DNA of 64,000 nucleotides from Corythucha ciliata (taxonomy: Eukaryota; Arthropoda; Insecta; Hemiptera; Tingidae): contig CM075940.1 in assembly GCA_038030265.1 (NCBI GenBank), positions 17,311,604 through 17,375,603 on the forward strand, given 5' to 3'. The notes under the pieces are model-generated. The model had not been told where the DNA came from. It worked only from the letters and a program-made list of their open reading frames with translations, and searched no databases. The position numbers and the translations under genes are program-made. Shown here one piece after another: positions 35,511 through 47,233 of this stretch (its first letter is position 1; every line of letters begins with the position of its first letter).

Positions 35511-38500
35511 GTCGACGACGGAATAGAAATGTTTTTTCTTTTGCCGCCGTACGATACTGGCTGAGCAGTTTTTTACTTGGAGCGTCGGTGACTTCATTCC
35601 TATTTTATTATCTCTTTCTTGACCACCACGGTAAGCATAAAAATTTAACGTGATTCATTTTATTTGTATCGTTGTTTTTTGTGCGTGTGTATGCGCTTTA
35701 AATGTCGAAGCAGACATATCTTGAGTTTTCGGCCCTGAAAACGGAATATTTGGCTGTATAAGTCATAAAACTGACTAATCACCTCAGAATAAGGCCACCC
35801 ATCCCTGGTTTTGTTAATGACGTCCAAGATGGGTCTCTCGTTTTTTTTTTTTAGTTTTCAAAAGACTTTCCCACTTTTTTTCCTTTCGCAGTTCCCAAGA
35901 ATGTCCTCGGATTCAACGGGCGGGAGGCTCGACTTGCGGGTCGGGTTCGTGAAATGGAAGAGCAGAATCAATTGCTTCGACACCAGTTGAGCATTTCCCA
36001 AAATCATCTGGTCGCCGCTATGAAAATAGGCAACGTCTCTTCCGTAAGAGAGTCGGTGTCTCCTCTGCCCACCACCACAAACTCCGAGAGGAGAAATACG
36101 CCGGCCTGTCCGACTCAGGTTGTTTCAGAATTAAAGCCAGAACTGTTTTCAGAAGTCGTAATTCTATTTTTATTTTAAAAGGACGAAGACGTTCCAAAAT
36201 GTCACGTGATACACATAGCCATAGTCTGCGCTGGATACAATTCGAGTCGATCGGTGGTAACTCTACTCAAGTCGATTCTGTTCTACAGGAAAAACCCATT
36301 ATTTTTCCACATGATATCCGACTCTGTAGCTCAAGTCATCCTTCAGACTTTGTTCAATTCGTGGAACGTCCCCCAAGGTATGCAAGTCAAGTTAGCGCCA
36401 GCTCTTTAGCTTAATCCGTCCTCTTTTTAATCGTCCAGTCGATGTCCACTTCTACCTCGCTGATAATGTTATTAATGACGTTTCCTGGATCCCTAATAAA
36501 CACTATTCCGGTGTATATGGGCTGATGAAACTGACTCTTCCGAAAATCCTTCCCGAATCTTTGGATCGGGTAATAGTTTTGGACACTGATGTGACGTTTG
36601 CAACTGACGTTGCCGAGTTATGGAAAATATTTTCGAAATTCAGGCACAAACAAGTGCGTAGAACAACCATAATAATGAAATTCTTCCATTAAATGGATGT
36701 TTTTTTGAAATTGTTTCAGAGTATTGGTTTAGTTGAAAATCAGAGTGATTGGTATTTGGGAAAATTGTGGAAAAAACATCGACCCTGGCCAGCCCTTGGA
36801 AGAGGGTACGCGATGACTTACATTTGTTTCGAGATTTTCGTTTTAATTTGAAACTGAATTCAGGTATAACACGGGCGTAATAATGCTCGATTTAAAACAA
36901 TTGAGGGACGGTGGCTGGGGTCAGCTGTGGCGACAAATCGCCGAGCGTGACCTTATGACTCACTATACGACCAGCCTAGCCGACCAGGACATTTTCAACG
37001 CCATAATTAAACAGTACCCCGACTTGGTGTATAAGTTACCGTGTCAATGGAACGTTCAGTTGAGCGACAATACTAGAAGCGAGCTGTGTTATTCTGAAGT
37101 TACTGATCTCAAGGTAATTATAACTGTGGGACTATATTTTGTTCTTTAGTGACAAACTGGATTGTTTCTACAGGTGATACATTGGAATTCTCCAAAAAAA
37201 CTCAAAGTCAAGAATAAACACGTTGAATTTTTTCGAAATTTATATTTAACCTTCTTGGAATATGATGGCAACCTGCTGAGACGTGAGCTTTTCAGTTGCA
37301 ATTCAACTCACTCTACGCGTCTAGAGCACGAGCTGAGCAAAGTACGAGGCCTGTACCCCCTTCCCCTACATGATATCTCTAACTCTCGTACTTCTTTCAA
37401 GTTGAACGAAGAAGATCTATGTTATGAATTCAGGAGAGCAAGACTTAACAACTATAGGAGTCACTTATATTTCCTTCATTATGACTATGAACCAAGCCCA
37501 GAAGGTAATGACGTAACGCTTGTGGCTCAGCTATCTATGGACAGGCTTCAGATGGTTGAAATGATGTGCAAACACTGGGATGGTGTGTTGTTTGCTTAAT
37601 GTTTATGACATTGTGCGTGACAGACACTTTATTTTCAGGTCCAATATCTTTAACGTTGTACCTTTCCGATACTGAAGCCCAACAATTTTTAAGTTACGCT
37701 CTAAGCTCAGAAGTTTTGAGTAGTAGAAAAGACATCGGTTACCATATCGTTTACAAAGAAGGAGTAAGTAAGTTAGGGCTGTTATATTGAACGGTATTGA
37801 GCACTTTTTACTTTTACAGAACTTTTACCCCGTAAATTTTCTTCGAAATGTTGCGCTACAACAAGTCCACACTCCCTACGTTTTTCTGACAGACATTGAC
37901 TTTCTTCCAATGTTTGGGCTCTATACTTACTTGAAGAAATCAGTTCAAACTCTTGATTTAGACAGTTCTAAAAAGGTAATTACTCGCGCGTTATTCTGCC
38001 CAGTACGCCCCTCATTGAACTGTCACTTCTCCAAGGCCCTAGTCGTCCCAGCGTTTGAAACTCAGCGCTACCGTACCACTTTCCCACGTAGCAAGGCTGA
38101 ATTGATTCGAATGCTCGACATGGGTACGCTTTTCACATTTCGATACCACGTGTGGGCCAAAGGTCATGCTCCGACTAATTACGTCAAATGGCGAGCCGCT
38201 ACCAAATCTTACGCTGTGAATATTATATCCACCCCCGCCCCCCGGCTCTCATTCTGTGTTCCTAACTCCCCTCGTTTCAACTTCTACAAGGTTCAATGGG
38301 AACCAGACTACGAGCCGTATATCGTCGTTAAAAAAAGTCTGGTCCCAGAGTACGACAACAGATTCGTCGGCTTCGGTTGGAATAAAGTCTCTCACATAAT
38401 GGAACTAGAAGCCCAAGGGTTCTCATTTATTGTTCTTCCAAACGCTTTTATCATTCATATGCCTCATGCCCCGAGTTTCGACATCGCTAAATTCAGAGGC

Positions 38501-38668
38501 TCGGCTCAGTATCGAAAGTATGTATTTTGTGTGTGGGTGAAACTATTAATGGACGGCAAGCGCATGACGTCATTTTTATTGTTCAGATGTCTCAAAATTT
38601 TGAAAAACGAATTCGTCAAGGACTTGGAACAGAGGTATTCAAGAGCTTTTGAAACTGAAGGAAGTTGA
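35511..38668 (+). CDS. LARGE1: LARGE xylosyl- and glucuronyltransferase (matriglycan synthase)
   Basis: Twelve exons: 35511-35630, 35892-36118, 36182-36377, 36439-36653, 36720-36805, 36864-37113, 37174-37582, 37639-37763, 37820-37975, 38036-38215, 38291-38517 and 38587-38668. All phases fit and total about 757 residues. The first listed exon has no ATG, so one short 5' exon is missing. It encodes RRR followed by a hydrophobic segment ([20 protein letters not shown]), a type II Golgi anchor, then a coiled coil ([13 protein letters not shown]). The GT8 domain has [22 protein letters not shown] and DTD in VLDTDVTF. The GT49 domain has the DID in TDIDFLP plus GFGWNK and [14 protein letters not shown] alternately adds xylose and glucuronate to alpha-dystroglycan so that it binds laminin. 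Both catalytic motifs are intact. Confidence 0.95.
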
Positions 38669-40600
38669 TCTTCAATGACTGAGAATCTACGTGCGTGTTT
38701 CTTTGTGTATTCGAGGGTAATTCATTGTGATATTAACCATAATATGTTTTACTCCTATTGTTAGTTCAAGTTGTTTAGAATTCAACGTTTTTTAATCACG
38801 AACGAATTTTTTTCTTCGACAATCATGACAGGGCCCCTTTTCTTTCCTAATGTAGCCGCACAACCAGACTGGTCTCGACCTCGTTGGACTTGACTCCCTC
38901 CCTCCTGGGCACAAATGTTCCTAACCATTCCTGTTCTCCTGACTCTAAGATGAATGGAATCAAAACACCGAGCTTGACGAAAAATTGATCTCGTGGTTTA
39001 AGTTAGTTGTGCAGGCCATTCTTTTTTGGTGTTATGTGACGAATTTTGTCATTTCGGTACCAGGAACTTCGTCAAGAAAAACAAACGCGAATGTTCTGCG
39101 GGTTTTATTGTGTATTTTCCGACCGTTTTTGCCGTTTCGTGTGCCAGGATTGACGATGAGTTCGCCAAAACTGGAAAGGTCAGTGAAAGTCGCTGGCTTT
39201 TCGGTGTTTCGCGGTGATACCATGTCACGGTAATACAAAGAGAGCAGGACTGGCCAGGAAAAGTGAAAATACGTGAGACGCTCGAAAAAGGTACGGTTTT
39301 CGGGTTCCCCGCTCTAGTGAAATGTGCCTGACTCAAAGGTCACGGTGTATGGTTGATGGAACGAGTGAAAGCCCCGTCGGTAGGTGTAACACCGCCTGTC
39401 CGACTCTTAGCTTGCACTGTCCCCATCAAGAGTTGCTTAGTTCATCACACTCATAATTATAAGCGCGTGAACTGCCAAGGTCCTACCCACCACCACTAGT
39501 GCTCTCAATTTAGCTCTATTCGCCTAAAAACTAATAATTTTGCCTTCGACAATGAAAAATGTCCCGAAAGCCATATAATGTAGCCGCAATTCCTGGTGAC
39601 AGCCACGTGAACTGACTGGAGTCAGGAAACAGTCGATTTACCCCCCCAAGTACCGATTTCGCTAAAACCGTGTAATTTACCGCCATAAACAGACTATTCA
39701 GCCTCATGACGGGTGATTTTTACCTCGGAAACTGGCCATTCGCTCATGAGTTACGAGTTTTCGTCGTCTCAACTCCAGGGCGAGGTCCGCGTGCGTCCTC
39801 AGCCTTCGATGGCGTGGCCTACGTCCGCAAGAAACTGACCAAAAACGCCGGAATCTTTGGGAAAACCCGTTCAACTGCTCGCCTTGTGGAAAATCCTCGC
39901 CCCAGCTGCCTGAATTTTTTGTTTACATAGAATCCTTCAATTGGAAATTGGTTCCCTTGGAAACCAATAACAACGGAAAACGCTCATTTTTGGCCACTTT
40001 TAAGGTGCGCTGAACGCTCTAAGGTGGGTTTTTGAGTGAGACCTGCTGCATTTATCAATTGAGCATTGTCCGAGGGACTTATATCCCTGTGTCCAGCTCG
40101 AATCTCTTCTCAATTTAGCCGGAAATTACCGCCCGATATTCGAGAAGCCGTCGAATGGGCTCTCGCGGTGGTGCCACTGTTTCTTTTGGGTCACCAAAAA
40201 GTCCAGACAAATAGCCTCGATGGGCCGTTTTGAAGTCGAGAAATTCTGATGAATCCAACGACTCTGCGAAACATTTTTGGACACTTCAGGGCAGTGGCGT
40301 GCCAATGGGGAAGGTTTTGGGGGTCAGAACTCCTCCCAGAGTACTTCAGGCCAGCATAGGTAAGGAATAACAAAACAAAAAATAAATAAATAAATGAAAA
40401 AATATTGAAATAAAAAACTATAAAAAATTTAAAGAACGAAAACAAACGAATCAAAAAGCAAAACGGATTTGGCCCAAAAAATTCTATATTTATCCCTGCT
40501 AAGTATGGCATCAATGGTATTTATACCACTGACCAGGCTGAGGACCCAGGATAAAGGATTTTCTCGAGGGGGGAGGGGGGATTGAGAAATTGTGTGCTTC
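38669..40600. other. Intergenic stretch downstream of LARGE
   Basis: No gene found. Segments near 39755-39905 and 40130-40290 resemble the dispersed family H text seen at 1611 and 60660 (ggcgtggcctacgtccgc, cccgttcaactgctcg). The segment at about 40040-40080 (cagttgagcattgtccgag-like) resembles the sequence into which the 1.8-kb element inserted at 32733. Confidence 0.4.
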
Positions 40601-41510
40601 GCTCTACTAAGAATTCTTCGCTGCCTAAAAATAGCTAAATTAGCTATAAAACATACTCGCGCCCAAAATTGGCAAAACTGACGATTCACGTCTTGAAAAT
40701 AGCTAAATGACTATTTATGCCCGGAAAATAGTCAACTGACTTCACGTGCCCTAAAAATGGCTAAACCAACGATTCGTAAGGCCCTTAAATTCCTGAAAGA
40801 TCATGATTCCCGTCATGAAAATGACCAAACTGACAATTCGTGCATTGGTTTGACAGACTATTGCCCCCTGAAAACGGCTACTCGCGCCCAGGAAAGGCCT
40901 AAACAGACTATTGCAAAACTGACCAATGACGAAACTGACCGTTCGCACCTTGACTTGACCATTGGTACCCTAAAATGGCAAAACTGACTATTTCCGACTT
41001 GAAAATAGCTAAACTGAGTATATGTCCGCTAAAAATAGCCAAACTGACAATTTTCTCACTGAACAGGTGATTCCTGCTCCAAAAATGGCATAAGAGACTA
41101 TAAGCACGCAGAAAATGCCCAAACAAACCGTTCTCGTCGTGGCTTAACATACTACATATTTACTTACGCCCTATGAAGGGCAAAACTGGCCATATGCGTC
41201 CTATGAATAGCCAAACTGGGCATTCAAGTCATAAAATCGGCAAAACTGACTTCCATCAGTTTTGAGCCAGAAATGTGCTCTAAAAAAAGATAAACTGACA
41301 ATTTGCGCCTTGAAAATACCCAAACAGACGATCTGAATTTGACCTGAAATTGAAATTGAATCAAATTTGACCTGAAAATGGTCCATATGTTTTGCCCTAA
41401 AAATGGCAAAACAACAATTAGCACGTCAAAAATCGCCAAACTGAGCCTTCACGGCTTGAAAGTTTTTGAACTGACGATTCATGCCCTAAAAATAGCAAAA
41501 TTTGCTATTA
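40601..41510 (-). repeat. Degenerate short-period array, family A, inverted
   Basis: Units of aaaatagctaaactgacnat, then ttcgcgccctg, spaced 25-40 bases. Clear ones are near 40665, 40696, 40745, 40970, 41005, 41036 and 41400. It is the reverse complement of the 31490-32560 array. Confidence 0.72.
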
Positions 41511-42389
41511 CTGCCATAGAAATTCCGCCCTGTATAGAGGCTACAGGATGTTAATGGCGATTCGTGCCAACAGAATGGCTCTCTGTACCAAAAAAGTGGA
41601 GTTCGCGAACCGAACATGGGCTGTCTCCACCTTACCAATCGCCCCCCACACCCCTCCCAGCAACGCACCCTAAAGGACTGGATAAACTGGCCACTCTCGA
41701 GCTGTACAATTGCTTGACGGGCTAATCAAACCGAAGATATATAAATAATAATATAATTATGTAATTTTGAAAACCCATCCCAAGAAAAAGTCTTGGGCGC
41801 CCCACTGCTTCAGGGGCTGCTGCGTTTCGGGGTGAAACCGGGCTGTATTTTTTCGCTAAACATGCTTCGAGGGACTTCAAGCCATGTCTGACTCTAGAAC
41901 CCTAGAGATTGCGACCATTCCCTAGGGTTTGCGAGGAAGATGTGAGAAAGTGACCTCCAAATTTGATGGTCTTAGCACTCACAAACCCCAATTACGCTAA
42001 TTTTGCTCTTTCATAAAGCCATTGACTTCCTGAAAAGCCAATTTGGCCCGCATTCCAAAGATAAATTTCGCCTGGCTCCTTTCAACTACACAATTTCGCT
42101 TGCTTGGCCCATTCAAAAGCCAATTTTGTGTGATGGGCACACTAAAGCGGTTTTGTCTTACTCGAAAAGCCTATTTAGTCGATCCGGCTTATTCAAAAAT
42201 GAAAAGTAGTAAAGTTAGCTTATTAAAAACAATTTGCGGTGGGTTGGGAAAACAACATTTCTCGGGGTTTGGTTCACTGTAAAATGCTATTTCGAGGGTT
42301 TCAGTGCATAAAAAGCAAAATTATGCTCTTTTAACTCATCCAGAAGACAATTTCGCATTTTTTTTGCGAAACACAAACAATTTTTTTGT
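41511..42389 (+). repeat. Family D repeats flanking the Ty3 fragment
   Basis: From about 41990 the text consists of diverged units like gcccattcaaaagccaattt, then tgcgggtttggct (about 30 bases). The Ty3/gypsy fragment breaks off within this array near 42390. The part before 41990 shows no gene. Confidence 0.55.
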
Positions 42390-44010
42390 CAATTACCCTT
42401 TGAAAGCACGGGACGCCATTAGTTACACCGGAAGGAATCCTGCAAAAATGGTACAGCTGACCACAAGCTTCAAAAGCGGTGTATGGTTTCTCGTCGTCGG
42501 AAATAGGGATTTGGTGGTACGCACTTTTTAGGTCAATTGCGCTAAAAACAGAATGCGTGGCCACTTTTCGAACCAATTCATCAATGTTTGGTAACGGGTA
42601 TGTATCTAGCAACGTGAAGCGATTGATAGTCTGAGAGTAATCGATGCATAGCCTTTTCTTTTTTTCATTTTGCACAATGAGGACTTGAGCTCTCCATGGT
42701 GAACAACTCTCTTCAATGATTTCGTCCTTGAGTAATTTAGTCACTTCCTCTTTGATAAACTGGTAATCTTCAGTTGAGAAACGCCTGGATTTCGTGGCTA
42801 TAGGTCTACAGTCCGGAGACAGATTTGCGAATAATCTTGGAGGGTCGACTTAAGCGCACGCCGATGCACAAACAGATAAGGTAGATTTGTCCCCTCCAAA
42901 TGAAACGTTAACGTCTGAATGTTGTTTCATCAGATCGTGACCGACGAGTAGATCAGTGCAGAGGTCACGAAGCACAGCAAATTGAAAATTTTGGTAAAAA
43001 TGACCTTGAAGGTGGAAATCAGCAGTGACATAACCCTTGATCGTGGAAGACAGCGCCGTAGAAGCCATAGATACTTTTCCTTCTCGAGCGTCAAAAGGAA
43101 TTCCATGGCGTTTGATGAATGAAAAATCAACAAAACTTATTGAACTTCCAGTATCTACGAGACAATTGGCAGGAATATTGTTTAGCTTCGCTTTTACCAC
43201 ACTTTTCGAGAGAATAGTAGTTGCTACTCCTCTTAGTAATGCTGAGGAAAGAGAACTTCGCCCTTTTGACATACAAACTTTTGCGAAGTGTCCTTTCTTT
43301 TTACAGTTATTGCACAGAGATTCACGAGCAGGGGACATTTCTCGAAAGTGACGTCTTCCACCGCAAAAGAAACATTTTTTGTCCGATTTCGTTGTTGCTG
43401 CAGCTAGAGGTTCACTTTGAGGTGATTCAATATGAGTGTTCACTGATGAACAACTAGACACATCAACATGCGATGATTGAGAGTAAAACTCCGAGTGATT
43501 ATGGGCCATTTCCAAAGACTGAGCTTGTTTTACTGCTTCCATAAGAGTCAACGCGTCGTTTTCGAGTAGACGTTCTCGAATGTGAGGGGAAGCAAGCCCA
43601 GCAATAAAAGCATCGCGAATGTACCCATCTCGGTGGTCAACCGCACTCACAGCTTCGAATCCACAATCTTTGCTAAGAATTTTTAGATTCTGAACGTATT
43701 GATTGACTGATTCTCCAGGTTGTTGTTTTCTGACCGCTAATTGGTGTCGCGCAAAAACTTCGCTCTTCTTTTTGGCATAGATTGAGTCTAATGATTCGAT
43801 AACGGTTGCATACGACTTGTGTTCTTCAATCAACTCAAATACTGAAGGTGAGAGAAAACTGATGATTATCTTCAGTTTGTCATCGTCTTTCGTGATTCCC
43901 GCGATTTCAAGAAAGTTATCGAACGTAATCTTCCAATGGTTCCATTCTTTTGCAGCAGAAGGAGAGTCAGAATCCGTCTCAAATTTGTTTGGACGAATAA
44001 ACTTCTCCAT
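42390..44010 (-). mobile_element. Truncated Ty3/gypsy-type LTR retrotransposon (gag-protease-RT)
   Basis: On the minus strand an ATG at 44010 opens a 386-codon gag-protease frame. It contains an alpha-helical capsid-like region (about residues 1-170), two zinc knuckles, and the aspartic protease motif LVDTGSSISFV followed by GHDLMKQH. A TAA at 42850-42852 ends it. Beyond this stop the same frame continues without interruption into the N-terminal half of reverse transcriptase, with LPNIDELV, FSAIDLKSAYHQIPI and FQRVID. Similarity ends near 42390, before the YxDD box, where repeat DNA begins. The first knuckle lacks its final Cys; the second (CNNCKKKGHFAKVC) is intact. No LTR or primer-binding site was identified. 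It is a 5' fragment of a degraded element. Confidence 0.85.
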
Positions 44011-44619
44011 TTTACGATTGTTTTTTTTTTAAGCAAATAAAATTGTCATAAACGAAATGCTCTACCAAAAGTGGCTTTTATTTGCTTAAAACTTTGCATG
44101 GAACGAAATGGATTATTAAACAATATGATTTCAGGTAGACAAATGTTTACCACAGAACGGTTGCACGTACATGCAATATGATGGCACCAATGGAAAGAAC
44201 AGACGTTTTTCAGTGGGAATTGGTCCAGTTATCTCCAGAAGTAGTTGTGCTTTTCCAGCAATAAGTCAGATTGTGAAGGTTTTCATCAATTTTAGCCAGT
44301 TTAGCCGTAAATTGATCGCATGATAGCGAATCTTGAAATGCTATCCAGGTTTGGCAAATTTCACAAAAACTTGCCTTATTAGTGAGGATCAAAATACCAA
44401 ATTCAGATCATCGCACCCCTTCGTAAAATTTCGAAGAATTGAACACATTTCGAGTAAAAAGAGCTTTTTTTGGGTGTTCTTTGCAATAGGCATTTGCGAA
44501 TAAATTTAGTTTGGCGGAAATTCTCCATTTTCAGGGTGCAGTAAGTCACAAGTCAGGATTTGTACGGCTTGTGTTTTTGTGATTAGTGCTTTTTATGGTT
44601 CAAGCTCATTAATATGGGG
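44011..44619. other. Upstream flank of the Ty3 fragment with a 16-bp inverted repeat
   Basis: TTTTAAGCAAATAAAA (44027-44042) is the exact reverse complement of 44076-44091, lying just upstream of the gag start. It may belong to the element's leader or to an older insertion. I could not recognise an LTR. Confidence 0.45.
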
Positions 44620-45100
44620 TTCAAGATTTTTGTGGTTTAGCTGTTCAAAGTTGAGAAAACCGCTAATTCATGACTATGAGCGTTTGAAATGAAAACGCTA
44701 ATTTGCGTCTAAAATTGGGAAAATGCTCAAATATCCAAGTAAAATTGAGAACAATACGCTAATTCACGGTCATAATGGAGAAAAGCGCTTATAGCGGTTA
44801 AAATTGAGAGAATGCCAATTCGCGGCCTTCTGGTGAATGCAACCTTAAGGCAAAAATAATGGAAAAACGCTAATTCGTGACTAAGAGTGAAAAAACCATT
44901 TATTCGCAGCTAAAATGAAGAAAACGCCATTTCGCAATTTCGCTGCTGAAATGGAGAAAAATATCCAATTCACGGCTTAAATTAAGAAAAAGTGCTAATT
45001 CGCGGCTTTAAATTGAGAAAAAGCGCTAATCTGCGAATAAGGTGTGGAAAAAGAGCTGATTCGCGGCTAAAACTAAGAATAAGCCACAATTTAATGCTAA
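44620..45100 (+). repeat. Degenerate short-period array, family B
   Basis: Clear units of gctaaaattgagaaaaagcg, then ctaattcgcggc, at 44690-45085, about 28-36 bases each. This is the best-preserved example of the family that also fills 15220-16290. Confidence 0.75.
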
Positions 45101-47067
45101 GTGGAGTCGATTTCATCCAAGTTGTCAAAATTAGGCGCTGAAATCTCCAGGTTTTCTACACTATAGTGTATCAATAGCGAAAAAATGAAAGTATATACTA
45201 TTCATTAACTTTGTTTTTCAGGTTTTTTTCTTTGACAGGCATTTGTTGATTATCCTCCCCTTCCCTATCGCAAATATGTGCATGACGCTTAGTAGAAAAC
45301 CCCCTTTCCCCTCCAATACTGAACCTGGCCTTAGCCGGCAATTTCATGCAGCGGAGAGGCCCTGCGTTCCAGGCAATTGAAGAAAAAAAATGTGACATCA
45401 CGCGTGAATATATTAAAATTCGCCGCAGAATGAAGGAAAATAAAAAAAGGCTTTGATTCATTGCCGGTGGAATGCAAGGAAAAAAGGATACAGAGAACGC
45501 CCCCCCCCCCCGCCGTTTCTTTCCTGGCCTTGGAGGATATAGTCAGTTCGAGCTCTTTTTTTAAAAAAACAGATCGACTTATTTAGAAGAGACGAATGAC
45601 TAATTCGAAGTTCCGGGGGACAATACAGCCGCCTCCACCTCCGCAATTTTGTTTCTGTTCTCATTTGTTGTTGTTTTAAGATGCATCCCGTTATTGTCAA
45701 GAGTTACGAATTGCCTTCCCACTGAACCATTCCGCTTTATGGAAATCACGCATGAATGAAAGCGTGGGCATTCAAGTAACGACGCGAAAAAAAAGTGGTT
45801 CATCGTGGGAGGGGAAGGAGGGTGCTTGCCTACCTGAGAAAGGCATGAGTCGTGTAGACTTATATGGTAAAGAGAACTGACAAGATTCTTGACCGTTTGT
45901 TCCTTGATAGTTTCGTCATAATCTTTCTTTTAATTTATTGGAGATTCGAGGCAGAGTATTTTCATCTTTTTCCCAAGGTCTTGAACTTTTTGAATGGAGT
46001 TTGAGTGGATTTTTGTAGCTGTTTCTCGGTTTCCGAGCGAAGAAACCATCAATTTTAAATGACCAAGAATATCTGGCTCGCTTTGTGTGTTAACTGAGGA
46101 AATACCGTTGCCCAATACATCTATAAAAAACTATTCTCGACTTGAAAAACAAGTAGGGCAATAGGCCTTAACCAAAACTCAAAAATAGCAACGTTTTATC
46201 GAAAAAGCGATACAAACAAACAAAATTAACAACAAACCCAAAGAATATTGAATTGTTTATATCTATTCGTCTATGTTTTTGTTCGCCCCGAAAGCACTCA
46301 ATGTCTGGTTCCCCATAACCGAATTGGGGGCTATTTTGAGTTGTAAGACTAATAGTTTTGCGGCGTCTATGTTTAAAATAGCGAGCCCCTAGCGCCGGGA
46401 GATCTTTCACAAAGTAATGGCGAATATTCAACTCTTTACATTTTTTTTTTTTTTTACAAAAAGCCTAATTGCCCTTTACTGGACCATTTTTGTTTATTGT
46501 AGGCAGTCCAGGTCTCACCTTCGCGTCGTACGAGTCCTTCGTGTTTTCTCGTCCCACATTTATCGAATTATTGCACGTTTTTGAGCACGAAACAAGGTGG
46601 GTAGGCCTTCCCACACGTTTTTAATCCTCCCCGGATGAATCGAGAAGAAAAAGTGACTCATTTTGGTGATTCCGGAGGAAGTAAGGACAAAACCTCGTCA
46701 GAGGAAGGACTAGAAGAGCGAAAGAATGTATTGTTTCCCTTTGTCTATTGGTTTGCGATCGATGCATTTCAGCTTTTAATGAATTGTTTGTTGTCGAGTA
46801 AGGTAAAGTTGGTGCAACAAGTAGGTAAACAAGGAATTATTTCAGCGCCCCTAAGCCGCTGGTCATTAAATGAAATGGTGGGGGGGGGGCGTCTTCGTAT
46901 CTGTTAAGCACTTAAGTAATGTACTTATTATTCAAACATTTCTTGATGTTTTGTGGTGAGTGAAAGGGCGGGGGTCTGAGTTGCCGGCTGTTGAGGCGCC
47001 GTACTAACTTGATCCAAACGTGTGGCGTAACGCAAGCATGCGCGAAGCTGCCCCGCCCCACGCGATC
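45101..47067. other. Intergenic region before the small heat shock gene
   Basis: Nothing recognisable. Open frames of 60-90 codons on both strands (for example 46168-46431 and 46635-46907) have no similarity that I can identify. It should contain distal regulatory DNA of the heat shock gene. Confidence 0.4.
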
Positions 47068-47076
47068 TATTTAAAT
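47068..47076 (+). promoter_or_regulatory. Putative TATA box of the small heat shock gene
   Basis: TATTTAAAT lies about 165 bases before the start codon, just after a GC-rich stretch containing ccccgcccc. It would place transcription start near 47100 with a 130-base 5' UTR. I did not find a convincing heat shock element (inverted nGAAn repeats) nearby. Confidence 0.4.
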
Positions 47077-47233
47077 CCATATGAATGTCCTTGCATTCGT
47101 GCAGTTTTCGTGTGTCCGTTGATTGAGGAGCTGTGATTTTTTTTAGATTTGAATTTTTATCATTAAATTATCTATTTACTCACAAACAATATTAATTTAA
47201 AAAAAGGACAGTGCCCATAATTTTGAGTTTCTT

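Noticed and set aside
35218..35526. Candidate 5' exon of LARGE
   Set aside because: It ends in a stop and is out of frame with the membrane-anchor exon at 35511-35630.
46635..46907. 90-codon open frame upstream of the small heat shock gene
   Set aside because: No domain or family similarity; its end falls in a G run and low-complexity text.
47000..47233. Heat shock elements upstream of the small heat shock gene
   Set aside because: No set of alternating GAA/TTC units with 5-bp spacing could be found by eye.
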